Shown here piece by piece: positions 1 through 12,437 of a stretch of 64,000 nt of DNA (positions are counted from its first letter, which is position 1; each line of letters begins with the position of its first letter). The stretch comes from Acanthococcus lagerstroemiae (taxonomy: Eukaryota; Arthropoda; Insecta; Hemiptera; Eriococcidae): contig CM063113.1 of assembly GCA_031841125.1 (NCBI GenBank), positions 55,607,211-55,671,210 on the forward strand, given 5' to 3'. The notes under the pieces are model-generated. The model was not told where the DNA came from. It saw nothing but the letters and a program-made list of their open reading frames with translations, and did not search any database. A program made the translations under genes and the position numbers.

Positions 1-1199
1 CTTGGTGATGCATGTAAGTATCACGTTTACAGATTTCTTGGATACACTAGAGTAACAATAGATCACTTAGAACAAGAGATATAAATAATAAAAATATAAG
101 CAAAAATCTTGCATATTTGAACTGAATCATCGAGAATTTAGTTTCCTCATTCAGAATCGAGCAAAGTGAGAGCTTATATTTTTGAATTTTTATCAAGTGC
201 AAGCGGAAAACAGACACTTCTACCCCCCCCCCCCCCCAAAAAAAAAAAGAAAGGTATCGAACTCTTCATGCTACAGCTTGAGTAGAGGGATGAACAGGGG
301 TTGGCCTCTTTCAATAGAGGCTGTAGGAGCTGCTTGGTACTATGGAGAAACATGTTGTGTATCGCGCTTGTACGATGATGCCCAGCATAAATATTCATTA
401 GGGTGTAACGAAAAGAAACAGCTTTCAATTCGGATGGTAACCCCTAACTAGAAATTTGCAACTGGAATCAAAAATAATGGGAGCAATATTTTATTGAAAA
501 ATAATATTTATGTTTCGGCCAAGAGCTGAAAGTTTGAGGGGATTTGAATATTCCTTCGATTCTACTGGTCTTTGTTCGAAATATTTAAATCCTCCAGACC
601 AGATTCACACTCTTCAAGATTTCTTTAACACCTTTCAGTTTCATATTTTGGACGATTTAGGATTCTTGCAGCTGTGTTTAGACTCCCTAACACTCTCCCG
701 GAAATGTTTCAAAATTACTGACTCTTTTTCGCGCTGGTTTAAGACTAGAGAAGCATAGAAGCTCATCGAAACGTCAAGACTTCTTCCAGATGATTTGTTA
801 CGATATTTTCGCGACTTTTTCAGGCCGGTCAAAGATTATACTAATTTTAGACTTGTTCAAAACTTTTTGAAATTCATACATATTTAAAATCATTTTAGGT
901 GCTAAAAGACTTCTTCACATTTTTTGTCTAAGACTATCTTTAAAGATTTTTCGGATTTGTTTACGATTTCTCTTTTCGCTCTAAGGAACCCTGACTTGTC
1001 CAAAACTCAGTGAGACTCATTTGAGAGCCCGGCAGACTTATTAAAAACCCTTCAAGACTCCTCTAGACACAAAAACGTGCTTAAAAGAATCTAAGACAAG
1101 AAAGCGCCAAATAGTACCCAATTACAATACAAAACACTTCTCTTTCTAATTTGCTCTCCACCCGAGTCCTGGAATTCGCTTTTCGAGCATTACTTCAGA
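1..1199. other. Intergenic, no gene; homopolymer tract and degenerate AGACT-rich repeat
   Basis: A C15 run (223-237) is followed at once by an A run (238-248). From about 530 to 1100 the sequence carries loosely repeated AGACTT/GACTCC motifs every 20-35 bases, the reverse orientation of the repeat at 1850-2420. The open frames here show no conserved domain. Confidence 0.5.
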
Positions 1200-1357
1200 G
1201 ACGTCAGGGAGCGTGTTATGGCTGTCTTAACCCCTCTTCCCTTCTGGCCGAAAAACCGGCCTAGGTCGAAAATTCTTGCGAATTGCTACGTGGGCTCGAA
1301 CCCGGGACCTCCGGATTCTGAAACCAACGCGCTATCCACTCGGTCAATCAGACCTCA
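1200..1357 (-). repeat. tRNA-derived SINE-like head (A and B boxes)
   Basis: On the minus strand a B box GGTTCGAGCCC lies at 1302-1292. It is preceded at tRNA spacing by an A-box-like TGACCGAGTGG at 1346-1336. The spacing and the text between them look like a tRNA gene, but the acceptor-stem halves do not pair well and the downstream sequence continues as unrelated body. A tRNA-derived SINE fits better than a functional tRNA gene. The 3' end is not defined. Confidence 0.55.
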
Positions 1358-1415
1358 ATACAAAATACTTAGCCTTTATTATACATATGATCCATTTTAT
1401 ATGATATTTATTTAA

Positions 1416-1800
1416 TTAATTAGTTCGCCCTTTATATTGGGCATAGGCCTCTCTCAATCTGGCCCATTCAAGCCGGTCATATGCCACTCTATGATACAAT
1501 TTGTTTTCCATCGATATCCTCCTCCTACCTTGCTCTTTTGCATTTCCTTTCTTCTCTTTCCATATGTTATCCAGTTTGTTACTTTTGCTGTCCATCTTTC
1601 GCATCTAATTCTCGCCACATGTCCAGCCCAATCCCATTTCAAACTTTCCACTGATTTCGAAAAATCTAAATTTTCCTTAAGCTTACTTTTAATTATCGTT
1701 AATTTTACTTTGTCCCTCAATTTTATCTTCAATATCGATCTTTCCATCGCATTTTGGGTTGTCTCTATCTTCCTGCTTATAGCAGAGCATTAAACTCGCA
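1416..1800 (-). pseudogene. RTE/CR1-like retrotransposon, C-terminal end of ORF2
   Basis: Minus-strand translation gives WAGHVARIRCERWTAKV, then in a shifted frame YHRVAYDRLEWARLREAYAQ before a TAA at 1416-1418. The GHVAR...RW and DRxxWxxLxEAY pattern is typical of the extreme C-terminus of RTE-type reverse transcriptase polyproteins. At least one frameshift near 1500-1560 breaks it. Only the 3' end is present, as expected from 5'-truncated insertion. Confidence 0.72.
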
Positions 1801-1849
1801 AGAATAAGGACAGAGAATTTTCGAATTCATTTACAAGAGTCTTAAAAAG

Positions 1850-2420
1850 TAACAGCCGCATGCACTGAATAGTCCTAAGAAAGTTCAGTTATGTCTAGAT
1901 TCATTTTACATCAGGAGCCCGAAAAAGTCTTCTAAGGATAGTATCTGTAAGAGCCCAAGAGAAGTCCTGAAGAATCTGAGAGATGTATTGAAGAATCTTG
2001 AACATATTTTAAAACGCTTTACAGAGTCTTAAAGAGCATTCACCCCGTCTGTAGGAGTCTCAAAAAGTCTGGAAGCAGTCTAAAAGTATTAAAACTAGTG
2101 ATGGTTCAAATAAAATTGTTTACTGAGTTTGAAAGAAGTAGTTTAAAAGAAGTCACGAAAATTTCAAAAAATTTCGGACAAATCTGAAAACGTTTCAATC
2201 GGGTCTGAAACGGTCTTGAACAAGCCTGGAAGAGTGTCAAGTTGTCTTGAACATGTCTCGAAAAATACTGAAAAACGTGAAACATCACTGCTGGAGTCTT
2301 AAAGAAATTTTGATGGTTCCTAAAGAAGTCCGAAAGAGTCTGGAAGATTTCAAATCGAAATTCATAAATTCTAGAACAGAATTTTGTTCTCAGAAATTCA
2401 GCTTCTGAGGTGGAACTTGA
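1850..2420 (+). repeat. Degenerate AGTCT-rich quasi-tandem repeat
   Basis: Dozens of AGTCT/AGTCC words recur every 15-35 bases, commonly as GAAGTCC, GAGTCT or TCTTGAAC, without exact period or open frame. Similar text appears at 530-1100 (inverted), 20500-20660, 44580-44760 and 48900-49230. This suggests a dispersed, very old, repeat-rich element. Boundaries are approximate. Confidence 0.45.
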
Positions 2421-5400
2421 TATACTCGTAAACATTTTTTCGATAAAATGTCGCCCGTGTCACCTCTTTATATTCCTAATAAGTATCAAAGTCTCTGAGA
2501 GCCATCGTTAAAATTCAAAGAAGTTTCATCTTCCCACCCTGATTATTCATTTAACATAATGTCAGGAAGAGGTTTAGCCTCCTCTCTTCACTGGGACTCT
2601 TATTTTTACAACAAAAAAACTCGCATATAATATCTAATACACTAAGGCCTCGCAAGCGGTGAAATCGACTCTGGCCTACTCGACACGTGAAAACTCCAAA
2701 ATCTGAACATCAAAGGTAAAGGATGAACTGGGACCGAAACAGCTTCCAACTTTTAATTTTTGTTACTTTTCCCTCACGTCTCTTTTACTATTACCCTTCT
2801 CTCCAGCATCTACATTGCTCCAAACTCAGAAACGTACCAGCCCAATTTTTACAAATTGTAGAAGTTCATCAGAACATTCCTCGATACCCTCTTGCCAGTC
2901 TGTCACAGTCAATGTATCATAAATTACAACTTTTTAAAATTACAATTTTCAGGGGTTTCGTTTGGGGGGGGGGGGACTTGTTAAAAATAATGAACAAGTA
3001 CAGCTGATACCAACAGATTATCAGCGAGGAACATAATTATTGGACAGCCATGGTGATAGGCGTGTACATATATTTTGAAAAACTTGTGCAGACCCACAAA
3101 ACTTGGAAAGTGGTTGAGGTTTTGCAAATCACGCGTTCAAGATCAATAACTACAGCATCTTAGACATCAATTTCGAAAATGAGGTTTGAAGTTAGTTTTT
3201 CTGCCGTGACTTTGAAAGCCCCCACACTAATGATACTGAAACACGGTTTAAGAAAACACTTTACATTCCACGTGTTCACATGATGAATACGCAAATATTT
3301 CCCATCGTTGAATATTAACATTCTTGTACAAATTTCAGAACCTCAGGGACAGGGATGGAACTAACTTCTTTCCATTACCAATATTGAGAAATGTATGTAC
3401 AAATAACATTATTGAGGAATTGAAAAAGGCATATACATCGTTCTAACTATAATAATGCTTAAAAGGTGCAGTGTAAAAGCTTACTGGGAGATGATTTTCA
3501 AGTTCTAAACAGATATACACTACAGAGCAAGTTATTGTTACTTACTGTGAGCAGATGCAATAAATAAACTTCTACAATCGGTACGTACCTGAAACAAAAT
3601 GAAAATAACGCGATTAATTTAAGAATAATTACTCGCAATTCTTATGTATTTCGATTGAGATCAGACTGAGGGAGGAAGACCCTTTACTTCCAATACAGAA
3701 ACACTTATTTGTGATTTAGTTTGGAACAGATACTAAATCTACCGAGCAAAATGAACCGGAGAAATAATAACATACTTCCTCAAAGCAATTTTTGCCTTTC
3801 TGTATGACACTATGCAACTCAAACGTTACGTATGTAAAAGGTGTCCTACAATTTCCAAGTTATACTCGGGCGGTACAATTCAACACTTCACAATTGGACA
3901 AGAGCCTCTGGCAGGCATACTTATGAACACTGACTATCGTCAGAAATGTTTAAGGGACACTCCGGCACACACTCTAATGAAAGTTCAGTAAGTTCACTGC
4001 AACTATTTAGTTCAATAGCTGGTATATTATCATTTCTATACGTCCAGAATCACGAGAATGAAACCTAAGAGACTCTGCGATGTACAAAACGAGGCTTGAA
4101 GAGGAAAAAAGCAAAGAGGGATACCTCCAGTATAAGATTGTTAAAAAGTAACTAAAAAAGTTAAGCCCATCCTTTTCAGCTGTTCGCTAAAATTTGCAAA
4201 TTTAATTTGGCTGGTGATTTTTTTAGCTAGTCTGAGCTCTTTCCAACCCCACCCTTTCATATTCCAAGAGCAGGAGCTGCACAGCTTCGGCGAGTATCGG
4301 ACTACAGGTTATTACGCCACTTTTTCCACATTCTCGCGAACCGATATGGAATTCAGGAACAGTTTCTGGACGTAACCTCGTCATTAATCTTCTCTCATCC
4401 GGCTCGGTCCGAGACCTCGGTATGGCAGGCGGATGTGAACCCAGAGACTTTGTTCTCGAGTCAAGCACCGAAAATTACGCAGCAGGTACCACGAAGACAA
4501 AACTTTTCGCCTGCCAAAAAATGCGGGCTACACGAGTTCAAACAGCAAACTTTCTGACGTTCGACCGACGCAATTTGTATTCCTTCACAGCTGACGGCTT
4601 TGTCTTACCGTTGCATAATTTTTATTCCGTTTTCCAATCAACATTAACGGCGCGGATAGACGTTATACGGAAAGGTCTTTCAATATCGGCAAAATCCGTT
4701 ACAATTTGAACGTCAGCCCCAAAAGGCTGCCTCATTTTTTTGGTCTCGCAGAACGCCGGGTAGTCGAAGCGCACGGGGCATGAAACCCGATACCGTAGAT
4801 ATGCACACCTCTCCATGTTTCACCACCTGGCATCGGTCAGAACATCTTTGTACCTTGACTAAGAAAAATACACACCGGGCGAGCAACCCCTCCGAGTAAT
4901 TTGTTTTCTAGACTAATACATCTCGTTAATTTCGACTGCCTTGTAACGTTTTCTCATTCAGTTGCGGGACCGCAGTCGCCTTTATAGCTGCCAGAAATCC
5001 GCTACTGGAGGGTAACCACGAGAGTGTTGCCATTTCGCAAGCAGAGTGATTTCAGAGGTTCTCTCGAAAACGGCTAAAAATGCGATTTTTCGATTCGAAA
5101 TTTCCGAAAAAGCTCCAAACGTCGAAATCTCATTCGGAATTCTTGAACAGCTAGGACGTGTCTCAACAAACACAATTTCGATTTTTTAATAGTCACAACT
5201 CCTCAAAGTCATTCTCGGTTGGGTAAAAATAATGAATTTCAAAGGATTTGGGAAATATTTCAAATCCATGTGGTAGGCATGATGCCCCGCACCTCATCTA
5301 GACCCTGAGCTAAAGTGAGTTAGATGGAGGAACATTGGTATCTGCTCTGTATCGCAGTGTACATAAGTTATCACTCATCAAATGAATTAATTTGTGAACA

Positions 5401-7829
5401 ATTTCCTTCACACTCAGATTCTAGACTCGGGATGACTTCATATTGTTTTATGCAGGTATGTCTAAACATATGCAGATTTGCGAAAGCGTAACGTGTGCGA
5501 ATGTGTGTAGTACAATCTACATTACTAGTGTAGCATGGTAAGTTGAAGGGCTAATTTTTTCGAATTAATTTGGATTTCACATTTCGTATTATTTTTTGAA
5601 TCAATTGGGCAAAATTGAGTTTCTCCTAGGAACATCTTTCGTAGGAGGATCCCAGCCAAAATTTATCGAAATTTCGTTTTAGTAGGGTGAGCAGCCTAAA
5701 AACATGGGATATGAGACTTCCACGTGATAGAAACGTCATGAGAGTGTTCCACATTAGCTTCAAATTGGAGTTTTGGGACAAGTTACTGTGCTGTGTGTCA
5801 TTTTCCAGCTCGATTCTGCACTTAATCTGTCGCCGAGTTGCTGGAAGATTTGTCGCAGTATAGTCACTTCGCAGATTTGGATCTATCATCTCTCTTCGCA
5901 GACTTTACACATTGCAACTTTCCAGCTGTCCAGAATCGGATTATGCAACTCCAATTTGAGTTCTTTTGATATTTGTAGCTGTATGAAATCCCAGGCATTG
6001 TAGCTTGTTTTGATTTTATTGTCGACCCGCAGTATAATGCGATTTCGCGAGTATTAGCCTTAAGATTCGTACTTACCAGGAGGCCGATACCCCTTTCTAC
6101 GCGCGTGTATGATCTAGAAAGGGCACGGAATAGAAATACCCTTTACTTTCGATCTTCCGTTATTCAAAATTCCGGGTCAAAAAGCATTCCTATTTCATTT
6201 ATTTTTGTTTATTTTTCTTTTCCCTCCCCACCTTTTCAATCCGATATCATTTGAATAGCCCATATGAGAAAACCACGGAAAGGCTCAGTACCCTTGTTAG
6301 TGCACGTTCGGGGGGGAGGGGGGTACTTTAAAATTTAAGGTCCTGCGAGACCATTGTAATTAGGTCGGGACGGAGAGCGGAGAGGATTGTCACCGAATTC
6401 GTGATATCCAAAAGCGATGGTTCCAAGGAGCTCAGAAACTCCAGTTCTTATTAGTGAAGCCCAAATTTTGAAATTGAATTTTTCCTTGGGAGAGTGGGAG
6501 AGGGGGGCTCCGTTGTGAATGGTTTTTCGAATTCTCATTTGGCTAGACGAATACTTTTTGTATATTTCATGATTTTTTCAAATCGGCGGTGGCATGGGAA
6601 ACCACCAGCCAGATTCTAGTTGGTGCTTATCAGTTCAAAATTATCGTTTCCAGCGATTGAGGCTGAGGGGTTTTTGATAACTCTAAATTTTAGGGGAGAG
6701 AGGATGCTACTCAATGATGTTGTGCTACATATCTACTGTTATTACTCAATGCAGTCGATTACAAAATGTATTTATTATTGAATTTGAACCCATACTTGAG
6801 GGTCTATTTTATTTTTTGATTGCATACGGATGGGAGACGTATCGCGAAGTGAGAGCCATTGGCTCCATGTTAATTTACGAAGCCGTCGAGTATCGCCATT
6901 AAGTTACATTATTTTTTTTAATGAATTTTATTTTTCATTTAGTTTACATATTATTAAAATACACGTATTCTTGTGCTGTTTGACATGATCCCATAATTTC
7001 AGTGAAGTGAATTTGTAACAACTTTATCTTTTCGGTTTATTTTTTTCGAAAGTGCATGGACGTGCCACCATGCTGGTATTTTGATTTATGGTACGTAGGT
7101 AGCATCTCTGGACCTTTTTCAAAATTAGTATTCCCTTTGGTGGACCTCTTTTCATTCGGGGACATGAAGAGGGAGTCCCTACCTTACTTACGTCCATCCT
7201 GATAGCTCAGATTCTCAGCATTACTTCACTAGCGAAGTACGATAAAAAATACTTTCGAACCCCTCAACCGCTTCTCAATTTTTTTTTCTTCAGAAGCCCT
7301 TAAACGTATTTATCATATGAAGAAACAATAAGGGGACAGGACTACAGAAAAGTCAACTTTTTCCTCCATATTTTTGAGGCACATCATACTGTACGTACAT
7401 AACATTTCGTTGAATGAATCATCGGAATGACGTGACCTCAACAAATTGTTGGAAATCTGAATTTCAGCACAGTGGATTGGATGACAGGATTCCCGGGCCG
7501 TAACAAAGGTATATCCTTGGTAGGAGGGAGCTGAAATTTGAAAACGCCATCCCGATTTCTGCAAATGACTAATTGTGGAACAGGAACAGAAAATATCCCA
7601 AACCAAATGATATATAATACCAAGATACAAATGGCATTTCAGAAGTAAGGTAACAAGGCGTATTGTGAAGAAACCTGTCGAATACTTCGACGACGTTCAC
7701 AGGTACATTTATTATAATTGTCATATTATAGCCGTTCATACCATAAATATGATTAATTAATCAGTCAGTTATTAAATGATAATTACACCTGATGATTATG
7801 CAATGATCTATTTTTAATTACTATTGCTC
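2421..7829. other. Intergenic, no recognisable gene
   Basis: I see no conserved domain, RNA gene or complete mobile element. Features present are a G12 run at 2964-2975 and a patch with more CpG and GC at about 4210-5180 whose frames are open by chance. Scattered poly-T runs occur. Confidence 0.5.
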
Positions 7830-7839
7830 TTCGTGCACA

Positions 7840-8700
7840 TACGTGTCGTGGCCTTTTACCCGCATGGGGTTTCCCCATGGTTCGTTTACTATGGATGTGG
7901 ACTGTACTGACGAGGGCTGTTCTGATTGGAGCCCCAAATTGCTGTTACTTCTTACAGCAATTAAGGTAGCTCTGATTGGCTCCCCGGAAGTTTTCTCTCC
8001 CTCCGTCAGTGAACGGGGTGGTAACCCTTGAGCTCCGGACTTGGGTCAAGAGCCTTGGTCACTTTTCGTGTGGCCGAATTACTGTGCTGTAGACTCGTTC
8101 GTGGGTATTGGTATTCGACAGTAGTTTTTAAGAACGTTTGTGCTACACATCAGCGTGCTGATTTCAGTACAGGTCAGTGGTATTATTATTTTACTTTTCT
8201 CCTTTCGTGAGTTGCGTGCCACCTGAAGTCAATATTGCACTTACCTTTCTACAGTAGACCTCCGAATATATTCTCCGGGATCTGCTGAGCAATTGCCAGC
8301 GTTCCTGTTCTACCTTTAATTGGGCTTACCACAGCCTTTCCTTTAAGAGATCGGGCCCCCGATTCCTTTACTGAAAGAAGTGGCCTCTAACCTTGAGTTG
8401 CCTTCTCGTGGGAGCTAGCTCTTCCTCTGCTTAGGATAACCTGTTCCAGGTTATCGCGTGGTGGTTTTCTTCCACCTTTCATAATACTTGGTATCTTTTA
8501 CATTTATATACTGCTGACATCTGCTAGCCAGACTGACGGTATGATTTCTTTCTGCCGTTAGGTACTACCCAATAGAGGTCTCGGGTATCGTGTCCCAGAG
8601 TGAAGAAGCCGAAGCCTTTCGTCAGTTTCCTTGGAGTTGTTATTATTTCACAGTTTCTTTATTTTGTTCGTTATTTATTTATATATTAAAGTTCAAAGCG
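7840..8700 (+). other. Compositionally distinct block, possible solo LTR or TE remnant
   Basis: This stretch is richer in G and C and lacks the A/T runs of both flanks. The word TACGTGT occurs at both edges (about 7842 and 8693), and the right part turns AT-rich with a TATATATTAAAG stretch. No protein domain is readable. A clean TG...CA pair with short duplication is not present, so a solo LTR is only one possibility. Confidence 0.25.
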
Positions 8701-8984
8701 AGTACGTGTATTATTTATTAGCTTCCACTGCAATTATTAATTATTCTACATTTATTAATTAAGATGAAATGCTCCCGTTATCATAATCTATCATAATTAT
8801 GAAGGATTTAATTCCTCGTATTAATTTTGATAGTGGTTATGATTTTAACTCAGCTAAAATTGGTTGAACATTTCACAAACCAGTACACGGATCGTAGCTA
8901 CAATAACGAATTTCGATTCAGCGTTCTTTTTACATTGGGGTTGCAAATGTTTCTCCCTATTTAAGTTTCTTTAATATTTGTAAT

Positions 8985-9710
8985 AAGTGATTGAAATATG
9001 CACGTCGGTTATCTTCTTGCGTTCGGAGAAGAAAACACTTGTGGCGATTTGGCGACGTTTAAAAACGGCTTATGGTGAAGAAGCGGTATGTGTCTCGTGT
9101 ATATAAATGGAACTAGTGTAAGCGATTTGATGAAGGACGAAAGAATATTCACGATAAAGAGCGATCTGGGCGTCCGTCTGCCATTACAAAAGAATCGGTC
9201 AATTCTGTGGAAGAGAAAATTCTAGATGATTGTTGATAGACCATTAATAAGTTGTGTGACCTCGTGTCTAATGTATCTACTGGTACAATGTAGATAGTCT
9301 GTGGATGCCTCAAAAATTTGCTCCCGCTAGGTGCCAAAGGAGCTCACTTCTGATTACAAGTTATTTACATGAAATACTTTGTCGCATCCCGCGCACTCAC
9401 TAAACTTGGCGCCATCAGCTTACCATTTATTTCCACGATTAACACAATATGTAAGTGGTATGTCATTTTCCAATATTGACGAGCTAACAGAAACTGTGTC
9501 AAATTGATTTGCTGAAATGGAGGCCACATTTTATAAGGAGGTATACTCAAACTGGTCCAGAGGTATGACAAATGCCTCCATTGTAATGGTGATTACGTCA
9601 AAAAATAGGTCAAGGATGTAGCTTTCAATATTTCTATGAATAAACGTTTCATCTTTATTACTTTTTGATTTTATAGCTTTTGTTACCTTACTTTTTGAAC
9701 GCCCCTTGTA
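8985..9710 (+). pseudogene. Mariner-type transposase remnant
   Basis: Near 9060-9200 the frame reads YGEEA...YKWN, CKRFDEGRKNIHD and KERSGRPSAIT, the helix-turn-helix and GRPS linker typical of mariner transposases. Near 9410-9600 it reads LFPRLTQYVSG...MSFSNIDEL and FYKEVYSNW, typical of the C-terminus. The catalytic DD(D/E) core between them is missing, and stops interrupt both parts. A probable 3' terminus TTTTTGAACGCCCCTTGTA ends at 9710; no matching 5' terminus was found. Confidence 0.7.
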
Positions 9711-12029
9711 CTGATGCCATTTGAAAGTTGATCTAAATCGCAATATTTATATCAGGTATGTAATTTCGTCATGAAAGACATATAAATGACAATATTTATA
9801 TTACGATGGAAATATCTTCGTGTATGTAAATGATATATATGACCTGGAATCATGAAATGTGCCTCTGGTGTCAAGAAATCATTTTTCACGTTCTTGACAA
9901 TTCTTATAGAAAAAATCACGCTCTATCAAATGAAATAAATCGCAGCTTCTTATCTTCATTTGTTTTTCTACAAATTGCATTTAAAAATCACGTCAAATGG
10001 GAATGACAGAGAACAAGCTCATTCTCAAGTCTCACTCAAGTATTTTTCAGACCCTTGGCAATTTCACCTTCTTGAAGCTGGTATGGGAAAATGAAAAATT
10101 TGGCTCCATCAAAGTGCCCTCCACCTCTTTCCCAGAACTATAACCCAATCTTCCTCGCCCGCCTCCTCCCGCTAGTATGACCCCGATCCGAGTTGTTTTT
10201 CCTTTTTTTGGACCCCCTCGATTTTAAAGATCCCTTACCATCCTCAAGCCCGTCCTTTACTCATTAAATTTTCCCGCAAGTTCCCGTTTCCAGTAGCCCC
10301 TCTCAAGTCACACTCAAGTACTTCCAGAAATGAGTGAGTTTCACCAATTCGTAGCCATCCAGGAGTTAAGTTCATCAACGTGCAGTGTATATCGCTACTT
10401 CATCTTTTTCGTTGTTCAATTTATTTTGCAATTGGGCTTACATTTTTTCCTATCTGAATAGAATATTTTATCGTGCACCCATTTATTCTATGGATCGTTA
10501 CTGATCTTTTCGGAAAACTCATTTTTCAATCGTAACATTTTCCCCCCTCATCGTTCGTACACTCTGTTTTATCTAGCGATTAAATAACACCCTATTATAC
10601 CTACTTTCGAAGAAACTGATTCAAAAATTAAAATTAATGTTTATAAGTACATAATATTAATTCAAACTCCTCGCCCAAATAAGGTATCCTGCAACTGAAA
10701 ACGAGCAATCGTGGTTGGCAGTAATTTTAATTATTAAGAACTGAAATGGACGACTACGAAGACTCATTGCGAAAACTGGCGGTGCACATCAAAAATGAAC
10801 TTGAACTCCCTTTCGTTTAGTGAAAATTTAATGCCCACCCTAATCAGCGAAACGGCTCATCTTAAGAGTCGTGTGTAACGAGCTGCTAAATTCGAGAGAC
10901 GAAAAGGATTACAGCCAAAGTAAACAAACCGTTTCTGAAATTACAGACGTAGAGTCGCCATGAATTTTTAATCTGCGACGAGATCGTTTCAAGTTTGCAC
11001 GGCGGCGACTGCGGTCACGGTCTTGTCATTCAGTCCGGAAGCTGTTGCGAAAGCGACTTCCGACTAATATTATTTTTTCCAGCTCGGTCCGAATCATCAG
11101 ATACATTCTCCAGCGCCGCCTTTCCACCACCGGGTAATTAAAAAATTCCATTTTCGCGTGTACATTCCAATTACGATTATACGAAAACATTCACTCGTTT
11201 TTCCCAAATTCGATTTTCCACTTTTCGGGTATGTTGTTATATTCCCTCGTATACCTAGTTCGCTTCCCGAAATGTTGGGAGAACATCCCGCATTTGAATT
11301 TTCGATTTATAAACGTTTTGTGAAACGGCTGGCAAAAAAACCAACATGCATCACATCGGCGGCCCTTTGAACGTAAACGTTTACTTACTAATTACGAGGG
11401 AGCAATTAGCATTTTCTGTATCCAGTCAGCCTTACACACGAAAAACGTTATCGTACCAGTGGGAAATTGTATAGGTACTTGTTAGTTTTCTTTCTCATTC
11501 TGTTCGGTTTCTCACAACGGCTTTTCCTCGCATCTGGTGGCCGAGTTTTCATCATTGCATCGCACCTGCTGCGGTCGGTCGCCTCTTCGAAATTAAAATT
11601 TCGTACTTTGGCCTTAATTAGCGCATCCGCACGTACGAAAATGTTAATCTACGCAAATGTTAATCGTGAACGAAAGTTATACTTCTGACGATATAAAAAT
11701 CGCAAATGGTCTATTTGAGCGAGAGTGCTCGTAATACTGTAGCGGGCGGCAATTAGTTCTAGTGAGCTCGTAAAAAGTCAGTTGGCAACCCAACGGAAGA
11801 TGTAAACCTATTTGGCGAAAAAGAAACTAGTTTAACGTCCGCACACACACAAAACCGTCTTCTTGGCGTCTAGGAACAGTGGTCCATGATATTGCACTCG
11901 GTTACTCAATCAACTTATACATGATTAATGGAGCATTGTGACTAGTTACGAACTCTCAACAGGTAGAACAGAGCATATCACGTGATACTTCTTCAAAATA
12001 CTGCCAAATTTCCAACGGGCATCTCGTCA
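9711..12029. other. Intergenic; CpG-rich single-copy-like block at about 10740-11700
   Basis: No gene is seen. A direct repeat CAAGTCNCACTCAAGTA occurs at about 10025 and 10303. The 10740-11700 part is richer in CpG, has no TE signature and holds only short chance frames. It resembles blocks at 44850-45500 and 61200-62100 in composition. A conserved noncoding or regulatory role is possible but not shown. Confidence 0.4.
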
Positions 12030-12437
12030 CTGTCTTACTTCTTTTCATTAGATCGTTAGGAAGTAATCACTTTCTTTACTAGAGAGGAAACAGTATTTCC
12101 CTGCCTGTATCATCGCAGAAAGAATACCGCCATTTGCATGCAACTGAATGCCGTTACTTCTTGAAAGCTAAACAGGTGAATGGAAGTATGTTCTTGTCAC
12201 TGTATCACTTCTTTCCACCAGATTGTTAAGGAGTAATCACTTTCTTCGCTAGGGAAGGAAAGACTATTTCCCAGCCTGTATCGTCGCAAAAAGGGTACCA
12301 TTTACATGCAGCTGAACGCCGTCACTGCCTGAAAGCTAAACAGATGAACGGAAGTATCACCTCGTCACCGTATCACTTCTTTCCATCGGATCATTAAGAA
12401 ATAATCACTTGCTTCACTAGGGAATGAAACAGTATTT
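12030..12437 (+). repeat. 169-bp satellite, array 1 (about 2.4 units)
   Basis: Units are anchored by AATCACTTTCTTCACTAGGG, starting at 12065, 12235 and 12403 (spacing 170 and 168). Each unit also has GCAGCTGAACGCCGTCAC and GCTAAACAGATGAATGGAAG. The array stops abruptly at about 12437, where the R1-like fragment begins. Confidence 0.85.

Noticed and set aside
1272..1357. Functional tRNA gene on the minus strand
   Set aside because: A and B boxes are present, but acceptor-stem pairing and a proper 3' end are not seen; a SINE head is more likely.
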